The notes under the pieces: generated by a model
What the model saw: the letters and a program-made list of their open reading frames with translations, nothing else
Told to the model about the DNA's origin: nothing
Database searches by the model: none
Part shown: positions 15,604 to 23,647 of the stretch, piece by piece
How the letters are laid out: every line of letters starts with the position of its first letter
Position numbering within the stretch: position 1 is the stretch's first letter
Translations under genes and position numbers: made by a program
NCBI RefSeq assembly: GCF_947496985.1
Contig: NZ_CANMEZ010000002.1
Coordinates: forward strand, 558,001-622,000
Direction: 5' to 3'
Origin: an uncultured Kordia sp.
Lineage (GTDB): Bacteria; Bacteroidota; Bacteroidia; Flavobacteriales; Flavobacteriaceae
DNA: 64,000 bases

Positions 15604-18129
15604 ATGAAAAAATCTTTACTGATTTTTATTTTATTATTCTCCTCTATTGCTGCTTTTGCACAACAAACAATATCAGGAGTCGTAACTGACAAGCAAACAA
15701 AAGAATCACTTCCTTTTGCCAATATCCTTCTATCTGAATCAAAAGGTACTATTACCGATGCAGAAGGAAAGTTTGTCCTAAATTTAAAAAAAGGAACTAC
15801 ATCTATTCGTATTTCTTATATTGGATACACTACGCTCACAGTTCCCATAGACAATAACACTACATATCTTAAAATAGCACTAGAACCTTCACAAGAATCA
15901 TTAGACGCTGTTGTTTTATACAATAAAGAAAATCCTGCACTACAGATTATTCGTGACGCTATTAAGCGCAAAAAAGAAAACGACCCGGAACGAAAATTGA
16001 ATACTTTCAAGCTAAACTCGTACAATAAACTTTTAGTAACTGCGAATCCAGATTCAATCAATGGGCAAATTGATTCCATTTACACTAAAAAAGATGGAAA
16101 ACTTGTTTTTAAAGAAGTAGATTCATCTAATTATAGCTTCAAGAAAGATATGACGCGAAGCCATATTTATATGACTGAAAAAGTAAGTGAGGTATCGTTT
16201 AGTTCTTCTAAAGGAAAACGCGAAAAAATTCTGGCAACACGTATGGCTGGTTTTAAAGAACCTATTTACGAAATATTAGGATTAAAAATTCAGTCGTTTT
16301 CATTCTATAAAAATGAATATGATCTTTTCGGAACATCTTATGCAGGTCCATTAGCAAATAATGCCTTGTCAAAATATAATTACAAAATTTTAGATACGGT
16401 TACTAATAACAACCGAGATGCATATATGATTTATTATAGTCCAAAGAAGAAAGGAAAAACTTCTGGATTGGAAGGTATTTTATATGTTGACAAACAATCA
16501 TACGCGCTACAAAAGGCCATTGCTGAAATAAAAGCTGTAATTGACATCAAAGCAGTTCAAAATTTTGAATACAATCAAACATTTGAAGTTTGGTTTCCAA
16601 GTGACAAAGAAATTAATATTCGCAAAGGAAAAACAGATGATTCTGTTTCACTTTTAGGAACTACTATAAATGTTCAACGCGGAACAACTCCGCAAGACAG
16701 CACAAAAACAGTAAGTACTAACAAGCAAGATGCTAGTGATTTTGTATACCTAAGTTCAAAAACGAAAAACTTTGACTTATCTATTAATAAAGAAGTTTCT
16801 ATTCGTGGTCGTGGTTTAGCTATCGAAATTGACGAACTAGCACATGATAGAAGCGAAGAATTCTGGAATCAATACAGAACAGATAGTATTACAAAACGCG
16901 GAAAAGAAACTTATGTCGTTTTAGATAGTGTTATTGCTGAAGAAGGTGTTGAAAAAGATATTTATTTAGCTCGAAAATTATTAAAAGGATACTATCCAAC
17001 AAAATATGTCGATTTAGATTTACGTTACTTATTAAAATATAATAACTACGAAGCGTTCCGTTTAGGACTTGGTGGTGTTACAAATGCTAATTTTTCTACT
17101 AAATACAGATTAAATGGTTACGGAGTTTATGGAACTCGAGACAAGGATTTCAAATTTGGAGTTGGTGGTGCTGCACGATTAGACAAACGAACAAATACTT
17201 GGTTTGGCATGTCATACACTGATGATTTAGTTGAAACAGGAAGCTCAACATTCATTACAGACAGACGTGCATTTTCATTATTTGAACCACGTTTATTCAA
17301 TATTGATTTGTTTTATGAAACGAGACGTTTAACCGCAAACATAGAACATCAAATTACAGCAAAAACACATGCAAATTTGATGCTTTCTAAAAGTAATATA
17401 GAATCTACCTATGATTATGGCTTTGTAAATGACAATGAAATTTTTAATGCTTACGAAATCACAGAAGCCATCTTTGCAGTACAATGGAATCCGTTTAGTG
17501 AATATATGCAAACACGTCACGGACGTTCAGAAATAAAAAAAGGATTTCCACAATTTGCTTTCCAAGCAACACAAAGTTTAAAAGATGTGTTTGGTGGCGA
17601 TTTCAACTATACAAAATTTGATGCACGAATTGTTCACGAAATTAGACCTATTGACAAAGGTGTAACTTCCTTTTTAGTAAAAGGTGGATTAGGAATTGGA
17701 GATATTCCAATTTCACACTTATACCACACTTCACCAAACAATCCAAACAAAGATGTATTGTTACAACGCTTCTCTATTGCTGGGAGAAACAGTTTTGAAA
17801 CCATGTATTTCAATGAGTTTTTCTCAGACAAATACGCTATGTTTCAAGCGAAACATCAATTTAAACCATTTAAAATTACGAGAGGTTTCCGTCCAGAATT
17901 AACGTTAATTACCCGATTTGCTATTGGTGATGCTGAAAACATTGAACGTCATTTAGGGCAAGAGTTCAATTCGTTACAACACGGATACTCTGAATCTGGT
18001 TTTGAAATCAACAAACTTTTCGCTGGTTTCGGATTGAGTTTTATGTATAGATATGGTGCATATCATTTGCCAGAATTCGAAGACAACTTATCATTTAAGT
18101 TTACTTATTATTTTAGTTTAGGATTTTAA
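15604..18129 (+). CDS. DUF5686 / CarboxypepD_reg-like outer membrane protein
   Basis: 841 aa. A signal peptide (about 1-20, ending AAFAQ) is followed by a CarboxypepD_reg-like beta-sandwich (about 22-95: GVVTDKQTKESLPFANILL, GTITDAEGKF). The long remainder matches the DUF5686 type: a mixed domain, then amphipathic strands ending in aromatic ...FTYYFSLGF, a typical beta-barrel C-terminus. It is probably an outer-membrane protein of unknown function, common in Flavobacteria. It is followed 49 bases later by an MMPL transporter gene with its own -7 element at 18152. Confidence 0.8.
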   Translation: MKKSLLIFILLFSSIAAFAQQTISGVVTDKQTKESLPFANILLSESKGTITDAEGKFVLNLKKGTTSIRISYIGYTTLTVPIDNNTTYLKIALEPSQESLDAVVLYNKENPALQIIRDAIKRKKENDPERKLNTFKLNSYNKLLVTANPDSINGQIDSIYTKKDGKLVFKEVDSSNYSFKKDMTRSHIYMTEKVSEVSFSSSKGKREKILATRMAGFKEPIYEILGLKIQSFSFYKNEYDLFGTSYAGPLANNALSKYNYKILDTVTNNNRDAYMIYYSPKKKGKTSGLEGILYVDKQSYALQKAIAEIKAVIDIKAVQNFEYNQTFEVWFPSDKEINIRKGKTDDSVSLLGTTINVQRGTTPQDSTKTVSTNKQDASDFVYLSSKTKNFDLSINKEVSIRGRGLAIEIDELAHDRSEEFWNQYRTDSITKRGKETYVVLDSVIAEEGVEKDIYLARKLLKGYYPTKYVDLDLRYLLKYNNYEAFRLGLGGVTNANFSTKYRLNGYGVYGTRDKDFKFGVGGAARLDKRTNTWFGMSYTDDLVETGSSTFITDRRAFSLFEPRLFNIDLFYETRRLTANIEHQITAKTHANLMLSKSNIESTYDYGFVNDNEIFNAYEITEAIFAVQWNPFSEYMQTRHGRSEIKKGFPQFAFQATQSLKDVFGGDFNYTKFDARIVHEIRPIDKGVTSFLVKGGLGIGDIPISHLYHTSPNNPNKDVLLQRFSIAGRNSFETMYFNEFFSDKYAMFQAKHQFKPFKITRGFRPELTLITRFAIGDAENIERHLGQEFNSLQHGYSESGFEINKLFAGFGLSFMYRYGAYHLPEFEDNLSFKFTYYFSLGF

Positions 18130-18151
18130 GCCCGACTTCATTGGTTTTTGC

Positions 18152-18159
18152 TAAATTTG
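18152..18159 (+). promoter_or_regulatory. -7 promoter element before the MMPL gene
   Basis: TAAATTTG, perfect TAnnTTTG, 19 bases before the ATG at 18179. No -33 element at the ideal spacing was found. Confidence 0.4.
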
Positions 18160-18178
18160 CACGAGCAAAAATGGTACA

Positions 18179-20659
18179 ATGATTAAATGGATAAATACGC
18201 GGTTTTGGGCAAGTGTAGCTAGATTAATTCTAAGAAACAGAATTATCATATTAACGCTTGTAATTGCCATGACTGTTTTCTTAGGAATGCAATGGAAAAA
18301 CATGCGTTTCTCATACACTGAAGCAAATTTACTCCCTGACAATCACCCTGTTAATATTGAATACAATAAATTCCTCGATATTTTTGGGGAAGAAGGAAAC
18401 TTAATCATTCTTGCAGTAAAAGATAGTTCTGTATTTACACCAGAAAAATTTAACGCCTGGAATAGACTCAGTAAACAGTTCAATGCAAAACCTGAAGTTT
18501 CAGCAGTTATTTCTACAGAAAATCTCAAAAAATTAATCAAAGATGATCAAAATCAAAGTTTCACACTTAAAGATTTAGTTTCTGGAGAAGTAAAGACTCA
18601 GGCTGAAGTTGACGCTATTAAAAATGAATTATTCAACAATCTTCCTTTTTACGAAAGTTTACTATTTAATGACGAACACACGATTCGAACAGCGGTTTAT
18701 CTCGACAAAGAAATTGTAAACACTAATGTTCGTAAAGATTTCATTTATGATGAAGTATTACCATTAATTGAGAACTTTGAAAACGAAACTGGGCTCGATT
18801 TACGCGTTTCAGGAATGCCATACATTCGTACGCTAAATTCACAAAATATTGTGGACGAAATTGGCTTATTCATTGGAGCTGCTTTATTAATTACAAGTTT
18901 AATATTTTTCTTTTTCTTCCGTTCGTTCCGTGCCACTTTCATTTCTATGGTTGTTGTAATTATTGGTGTAATGTGGGCATTCGGAATCTTAGGATTATTA
19001 CATTATGAAATCACAGTACTAACTGCGTTGATTCCTCCATTGATTATTGTCATTGGAATTCCAAACTGTATTTTCTTCATCAATAAATATCAACAAGAAA
19101 TAAAGAAACATGGAAACCAAGCAAAATCATTACAACGTGTAATTTCAAAAATTGGAAATGCTACGTTAATGACCAATGTTACAACAGCAGCGGGTTTTGC
19201 AACATTTATCATCACAGAAAGTAAATTACTGAAAGAGTTTGGTATTGTAGCTTCCATCAATATTATTGCAATTTTTATATTATCGCTATTAATTATTCCA
19301 ACCATTTATAGCTTTATGGCGTTGCCAAAACAAAAACACTTAAACCATTTAAACAAACGTTGGATTGGTGGTTTCGTTGGCTGGATGGAAAAAATGGTAC
19401 GCCACCATAGAGTTGCCGTATATATTACCTCTGTATGTTTGCTAGCGTTGAGTATTGTTGGAATTTATCAAATTCGAATTTCTGGTAGTTTGATTGAAGA
19501 TATGCCACAACGTGCCGATTTTTTTAAAGATATTCGCTTTTTTGAAGAAGAATTTGACGGAATCATGCCATTAGAAATTATGATTGATACCGATCGTAAA
19601 AATGGTGTCACCAAACTTCCAACCTTAAAACGCATGGAAAAGTTTGAAGAAATTATTCTTGAAACTCCCGAATTATCCAAACCTATGTCTATTGTAAGTT
19701 TGGCAAAATATTCAAGACAAGCATTTTTTGGAGGTTTGGCAAAAAACTATACATTACCATCTTCAAATGAAAACACATTGATTTCAGCGTATGCTGTAAA
19801 ATCAAAATCGAATACAAATTTACTCAACAGTTTTGTCGATTCTACGGGTCAATATGCACGTATTACAACGTTTATGAAAGACATTGGAACAGACAAAATG
19901 GAACGTATTGAAGAAAACTTACAAGCACAAATAGATAAAACTTTTAAAGGCAAGTACAAAGTTACTATGACAGGAAAAGCGTTGGTTTTCTTGAAAGGAA
20001 CTAAATATCTAGTCGATAACTTAATTATGTCGTTATCCTTAGCTATTTTCTTAATTTCGTTATTCATGGCATATTTATTTCGCTCGTTCCGAATGATTTT
20101 AATTTCACTAGTACCGAATTTACTTCCACTACTCATTACAGCCGGAATGATGGGCTTTTTAGGTGTTCCTATCAAACCGTCTACCATTTTGGTGTTTAGT
20201 ATTGCTTTTGGTATTTCTGTGGACGACACGATACATTTTTTAGCAAAATACAGACAAGAATTGCGTAGCAACAATTGGAAGATTCGTAAATCGGTATATG
20301 CAGCCTTACGTGAAACTGGTGTAAGTATGTTTTACACTTCTATTGTATTATTCTTTGGATTTTCTGTATTTATGATTTCAAGCTTTGGAGGAACGGTTGC
20401 TTTAGGTGGTTTAGTTTCAGCAACACTACTTTTTGCGATGTTAGCAAATTTATTATTGTTGCCTTCTTTATTGCTTTCGCTAGAACGAAGCATTGCCAAC
20501 AAACGTGTTTTAAAAGAACCTAACTTCAGAATTCTTCCTGAAAAGGAAAATAGAAAGCTTTCAGAACTCACACACAAGAAAGATGAAATTGAAGATGATT
20601 CTGAAAGTAACAAGAAAAAACACAAGGAAAAGTATACAAAAAACAAAAAAGACTTGTAA
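18179..20659 (+). CDS. MMPL/RND superfamily transporter
   Basis: 826 aa with the two-fold RND layout: one N-terminal helix, a large periplasmic loop (about 50-215), five to six helices, a second helix and loop (about 415-610), and another five to six helices. Helix motifs such as GIPNCIFFINKYQQE and FGISVDDTIHFLAKYRQE carry the acidic residues expected for proton coupling. The last about 50 residues are highly charged (KKKHKEKYTKNKKDL) and cytosolic. Members of this group export lipids or hydrophobic compounds. No adaptor or outer-membrane channel is adjacent, so the substrate is unknown. Confidence 0.85.
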   Translation: MIKWINTRFWASVARLILRNRIIILTLVIAMTVFLGMQWKNMRFSYTEANLLPDNHPVNIEYNKFLDIFGEEGNLIILAVKDSSVFTPEKFNAWNRLSKQFNAKPEVSAVISTENLKKLIKDDQNQSFTLKDLVSGEVKTQAEVDAIKNELFNNLPFYESLLFNDEHTIRTAVYLDKEIVNTNVRKDFIYDEVLPLIENFENETGLDLRVSGMPYIRTLNSQNIVDEIGLFIGAALLITSLIFFFFFRSFRATFISMVVVIIGVMWAFGILGLLHYEITVLTALIPPLIIVIGIPNCIFFINKYQQEIKKHGNQAKSLQRVISKIGNATLMTNVTTAAGFATFIITESKLLKEFGIVASINIIAIFILSLLIIPTIYSFMALPKQKHLNHLNKRWIGGFVGWMEKMVRHHRVAVYITSVCLLALSIVGIYQIRISGSLIEDMPQRADFFKDIRFFEEEFDGIMPLEIMIDTDRKNGVTKLPTLKRMEKFEEIILETPELSKPMSIVSLAKYSRQAFFGGLAKNYTLPSSNENTLISAYAVKSKSNTNLLNSFVDSTGQYARITTFMKDIGTDKMERIEENLQAQIDKTFKGKYKVTMTGKALVFLKGTKYLVDNLIMSLSLAIFLISLFMAYLFRSFRMILISLVPNLLPLLITAGMMGFLGVPIKPSTILVFSIAFGISVDDTIHFLAKYRQELRSNNWKIRKSVYAALRETGVSMFYTSIVLFFGFSVFMISSFGGTVALGGLVSATLLFAMLANLLLLPSLLLSLERSIANKRVLKEPNFRILPEKENRKLSELTHKKDEIEDDSESNKKKHKEKYTKNKKDL

Positions 20660-20706
20660 ACACAATTTAGAGACTGCTTGTAAATAAAATCGCAATTGCA
20701 GCTATT

Positions 20707-21030
20707 ATGAAAATTGCAACAAATATACCAACAACAATATGGTACGAAATAATTGAGTTTCTCAAAACATCTGGCTGGGATATTGTTACAACGTATGAAC
20801 AATTTGATAAAGGCATTGATTTTGACTTATACGAATTCAAAAAAGAAGAAGAGTCTATTTTATGTGCTTGGGATAATTGGTTTGAAGGAGAAATCAAAGG
20901 AGAAGAACGTTTTCTTAAAACTTTAGAAAAAGAATTTCAAATTACATTTAAATATGATACTCCTAAACATTTAGGGATTGACATTTTAGAAAAGTTGAAA
21001 TCAATTTTACCTAAAAAAAATAAAGCCTGA
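20707..21030 (+). CDS. hypothetical protein, 107 aa
   Basis: A small acidic soluble protein with no signal peptide or membrane segment. It is rich in aromatic and Glu/Lys residues (IWYEIIEFL, CAWDNWFEGE, FLKTLEKEF), suggesting a compact alpha/beta fold. I do not recognise the family. It starts 47 bases after the MMPL gene on the same strand and may be co-transcribed. A stem-loop follows its stop. Confidence 0.55.
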   Translation: MKIATNIPTTIWYEIIEFLKTSGWDIVTTYEQFDKGIDFDLYEFKKEEESILCAWDNWFEGEIKGEERFLKTLEKEFQITFKYDTPKHLGIDILEKLKSILPKKNKA

Positions 21031-21345
21031 AGCTGTTGTTACAGCATTCAGACTCTATTAGGTTCCCCCAAACCTACCTTAATTTACTTAATCATTGAAG
21101 ACAAATTAAGATTACAATTGATTAATAGCCATGACAAATATATGTCAAGTTTGAGCGTTTAGGCAAGGGGAAAATTCCCCTTTTTAGTAGGTAAATCCCT
21201 TTTATTTCCAAGTATTTATACGCCTCTGAGAATTATTATACAAAAAGAACATCCACTTCTTACAAAACACATGTTTATTTTTATCCACTCTCTTTTCATT
21301 AGTTTTCACTAATGAACTATATTTGTCGCCTAAATTATTATTAAA
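21031..21345 (+). other. 315-base gap with stem-loops and the asnS promoter element
   Basis: No gene is seen. CTGAAGCTGT pairs imperfectly with ACAGCATTCAG just past the preceding stop and may act as a terminator. A 7-bp stem AGGGGAA/TTCCCCT is centred near 21173. TATATTTG at 21318-21325 is a perfect -7 promoter element 20 bases before the asnS ATG; no good -33 element was found. Confidence 0.5.
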
Positions 21346-22788
21346 ATGAAATCATACACAGTAGCTGAGTTATTGAGCTCAGAAACATTAGTACAAGAAG
21401 TTATTGTAAAAGGTTGGGTACGAACTTTTAGAGCAAATCGTTTTATTGCTTTAAATGATGGTTCAACGATTCATAATATTCAATGTGTTGTTGATTTTGA
21501 AAATACCAATGAAGATACTTTAAATCGTATTGGAACTGGAGCTGCCGTTTCTATTAAAGGAGAATTGGTAGAAAGCCAAGGAAAAGGACAAAAAGTTGAA
21601 GTACAAGTCAATGAAATTACAATTTTAGGAGATGCCGATCAGGAAGAAGTATCAAAAACAATCTTACAACCAAAAAGACACACCTTAGAAAAGCTAAGAG
21701 AACAAGCTCATTTACGCACACGTACAAATACATTTAGTGCTGTAATGCGTTTACGCTCTTCGTTATCGTTTGCCATTCATAAATATTTTAACGATAACGG
21801 ATTTTATTACATGCATACACCAATCATTACAGCAAGTGATGCAGAAGGTGCTGGAGAAACATTTAGAGTTACTACACTAGATCCTCAAAACCCGCCGTTG
21901 GATGAAGAAGGAAATGTAGATTATTCGAAAGATTTTTTCGGAAAGGAAACTAATTTAACTGTTTCTGGACAGTTAGAAGCAGAAACGTATGCAATGTCAC
22001 TTGGAAAAGTGTATACATTTGGACCAACATTTAGAGCTGAAAACTCTAACACATCACGTCATTTGTCTGAGTTTTGGATGATTGAACCAGAAGTTGCTTT
22101 TATGGATTTGGCTGGAAACATGGACTTAGCAGAAGATTTTATGAAATCTGTGCTTTCGTATATTTTAGAACACAATCCAGATGATTTAGCATTTTTAGAA
22201 GATCGCTTGATTCAAGAAGACAAGTCCAAGCCACAAGCTGAGCGCAGTGAAATGACCTTGATAGAAAAATTACGCTTTGTAGTTGACAACAACTTTAAGC
22301 GTGTAAGTTATACGGAAGCTATTGATATTTTACGTAACTCAAAACCAAACAAGAAGAAAAAATTCAAATATTTAATCAACGAATGGGGCGCAGATTTACA
22401 AAGTGAACACGAACGTTTCTTAGTAGAAAAGCACTTTAAATGTCCTGTGATTTTATTTGATTATCCTGCAAACATCAAAGCATTTTACATGCGATTAAAT
22501 GAAGATGAAAAAACGGTTCGCGCAATGGATATTTTGTTCCCAGGAATTGGAGAAATTGTTGGTGGATCGCAACGTGAAGAACGTTTAGATGTTTTAAAAG
22601 AAAAAATGGCTGCGTTAAATATTCCTGAAGAAGAACTTTGGTGGTATTTAGATTTACGTAAATACGGAACTGCTGTGCATTCTGGTTTCGGATTAGGTTT
22701 TGAGCGTTTGGTTATGTTTGCTACAGGAATGAGCAATATTAGAGACGTAATTCCTTACCCAAGGACTCCATTAAATGCAGAGTTTTAA
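21346..22788 (+). CDS. asnS: asparagine-tRNA ligase
   Basis: 480 aa. An N-terminal OB-fold anticodon domain (VIVKGWVRTFRANRFIALNDGS, about 18-100) is followed by the class II catalytic core. Motif 2 reads FGPTFRAENSNTSRHLSEFWMIEPE and motif 3 reads GFGLGFERLVMFATGMSNIRDVIPYPR. These Asn-type signatures separate it from AspRS and LysRS. It charges tRNA-Asn directly. It is monocistronic, with a -7 element upstream and a strong terminator downstream. Confidence 0.96.
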   Translation: MKSYTVAELLSSETLVQEVIVKGWVRTFRANRFIALNDGSTIHNIQCVVDFENTNEDTLNRIGTGAAVSIKGELVESQGKGQKVEVQVNEITILGDADQEEVSKTILQPKRHTLEKLREQAHLRTRTNTFSAVMRLRSSLSFAIHKYFNDNGFYYMHTPIITASDAEGAGETFRVTTLDPQNPPLDEEGNVDYSKDFFGKETNLTVSGQLEAETYAMSLGKVYTFGPTFRAENSNTSRHLSEFWMIEPEVAFMDLAGNMDLAEDFMKSVLSYILEHNPDDLAFLEDRLIQEDKSKPQAERSEMTLIEKLRFVVDNNFKRVSYTEAIDILRNSKPNKKKKFKYLINEWGADLQSEHERFLVEKHFKCPVILFDYPANIKAFYMRLNEDEKTVRAMDILFPGIGEIVGGSQREERLDVLKEKMAALNIPEEELWWYLDLRKYGTAVHSGFGLGFERLVMFATGMSNIRDVIPYPRTPLNAEF

Positions 22789-22812
22789 TAGAAAAGTAAA
22801 TACTTTATATAT

Positions 22813-22845
22813 AAAATCGCCAAGAAATTCTTGGCGATTTTTTTA
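22813..22845 (+). terminator. intrinsic terminator after asnS (bidirectional)
   Basis: Stem AAAATCGCCAAGAA with its complement, then a run of T. It also sits 17 bases past the stop of the minus-strand precursor gene, so it can end both transcripts. Confidence 0.8.
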
Positions 22846-22861
22846 TATCAAAAACTGCGGA

Positions 22862-23113
22862 TTAAAAATCAAACATACACGGTGGACAAAGTGATTCTTT
22901 AGAGTATTTAATGGCTTCACAAATATCTTGTCGGATATCAATTGAAATTAATGGCGCTGGAGGACTCGTTGCCGTAGCACAATTTAAAAGCTGACTTGTT
23001 GGACCACAGTGCAAGCTCCCTGGAGCACCTCCAAGTAATTGATTTCCGTTTAAAGTTGATATTTTATGTTTACTAAGCGACAATTTTTTAAGGTTTACTT
23101 TTTGTTTTTTCAT
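22862..23113 (-). CDS. lanthipeptide-like RiPP precursor
   Basis: 83 aa. Leader MKKQKVNLKKLSLSKHKIS followed by TLNGNQLLGGAPG, giving a clear Gly-Gly junction near residue 29. The core of about 55 residues has five Cys, ending in a CPPC motif, and several Ser/Thr. The leader keeps the K-L-x-L-x-K-x-x-I-S pattern of the other precursors in the window. It lies 34 bases behind the gene at 23148-23390 and is probably in one transcript with it. No modification enzyme or exporter is nearby. Confidence 0.7.
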   Translation of the reverse strand: MKKQKVNLKKLSLSKHKISTLNGNQLLGGAPGSLHCGPTSQLLNCATATSPPAPLISIDIRQDICEAIKYSKESLCPPCMFDF

Positions 23114-23147
23114 GATATGTTTTTTAAAATTTAAATTATACGTGTTT

Positions 23148-23390
23148 CTAACAATTGCAGTCAGAAATACAACTTACATAACCTTTTGTAATAAGCACTG
23201 GCGGATCAATTGGTGGCCAATTTGTTCCTGTAACTATTGTATTTGTTGTTGCAATAATCGTTGTGTTTATCAAAGTATTACAAATGACAATAAACTGCGT
23301 TTGCTGTATACCTCCTTGTACCGATTCCATGTTAGAAATGATTCGTTTTTGAAGCGTTAACTTCTTTACATTCATCTTACGTTTTTTCAT
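23148..23390 (-). CDS. lanthipeptide-like RiPP precursor
   Basis: 80 aa. Leader MKKRKMNVKKLTLQKRIISNM, then ESVQGG, a Gly-Gly junction near residue 27. The core is unusually rich in Thr and Ile (NTLINTTIIATTNTIV), with four Cys, two of them in the final DCNC. A Thr-rich, Cys-ended core would suit dehydration and ring closure, but that is inference. It is the first gene of a two-precursor unit whose upstream region holds a 24-bp inverted repeat with a promoter-like spacer. Confidence 0.72.
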   Translation of the reverse strand: MKKRKMNVKKLTLQKRIISNMESVQGGIQQTQFIVICNTLINTTIIATTNTIVTGTNWPPIDPPVLITKGYVSCISDCNC

Positions 23391-23432
23391 AAATTTTACG
23401 TTTTAATTGGTTTATATTATTTTTTTAATGGT

Positions 23433-23529
23433 AATCAGATACTGAAATTCGTTTTCGGGAAGTATATCGAAAAACTAACATGTGCATACATAAAAGCAAC
23501 TAGTTGAAAACGAATTTCAGTATCTGATT
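23433..23529. repeat. 24-bp perfect inverted repeat, 49-nt spacer
   Basis: Left arm 23433-23456 (starts AATCAGATACTG, ends TCGTTTTC) and right arm 23506-23529 are exact reverse complements over 24 bp. The 49-nt spacer is not palindromic. Neither side has the T run of a terminator. The proximal arm ends 43 bases before the precursor start at 23390, and the distal arm lies 119 bases past the stop of the TPR-HTH regulator gene. No target-site duplication is evident. Confidence 0.9.
23470..23499 (-). promoter_or_regulatory. candidate promoter inside the inverted repeat, facing the precursor pair
   Basis: On the minus strand TTG at 23499-23497, a 19-nt spacer, and TAGTTTTT at 23477-23470. This is one base off TAnnTTTG with ideal spacing. 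It lies wholly between the two 24-bp arms and points at the precursor genes. Confidence 0.4.
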
Positions 23530-23647
23530 TTCATTTTCAAAACTAGAAAACCGCATTGCTTCTTGAAGAAATTTTGCAATGACAAAATTGAGACAATCAC
23601 TTATAAAACAAAGATTTTTACTTGTTTTAGGACAGAAACGAGACAAC

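Noticed and set aside
19849-20274. 141-codon minus-strand frame inside the MMPL gene
   Set aside because: It is antisense to conserved transporter sequence with no recognisable features.
20332-20802. 156-codon minus-strand frame across the MMPL end
   Set aside because: Low-complexity Ser/Phe/Leu composition typical of the reverse of Lys/Glu-rich coding; no support.
23433-23529. Intrinsic terminator for the TPR-HTH gene
   Set aside because: The arms are 24 bp but the loop is 49 bases and no T run follows in the minus direction; it is also 119 bases past the stop.
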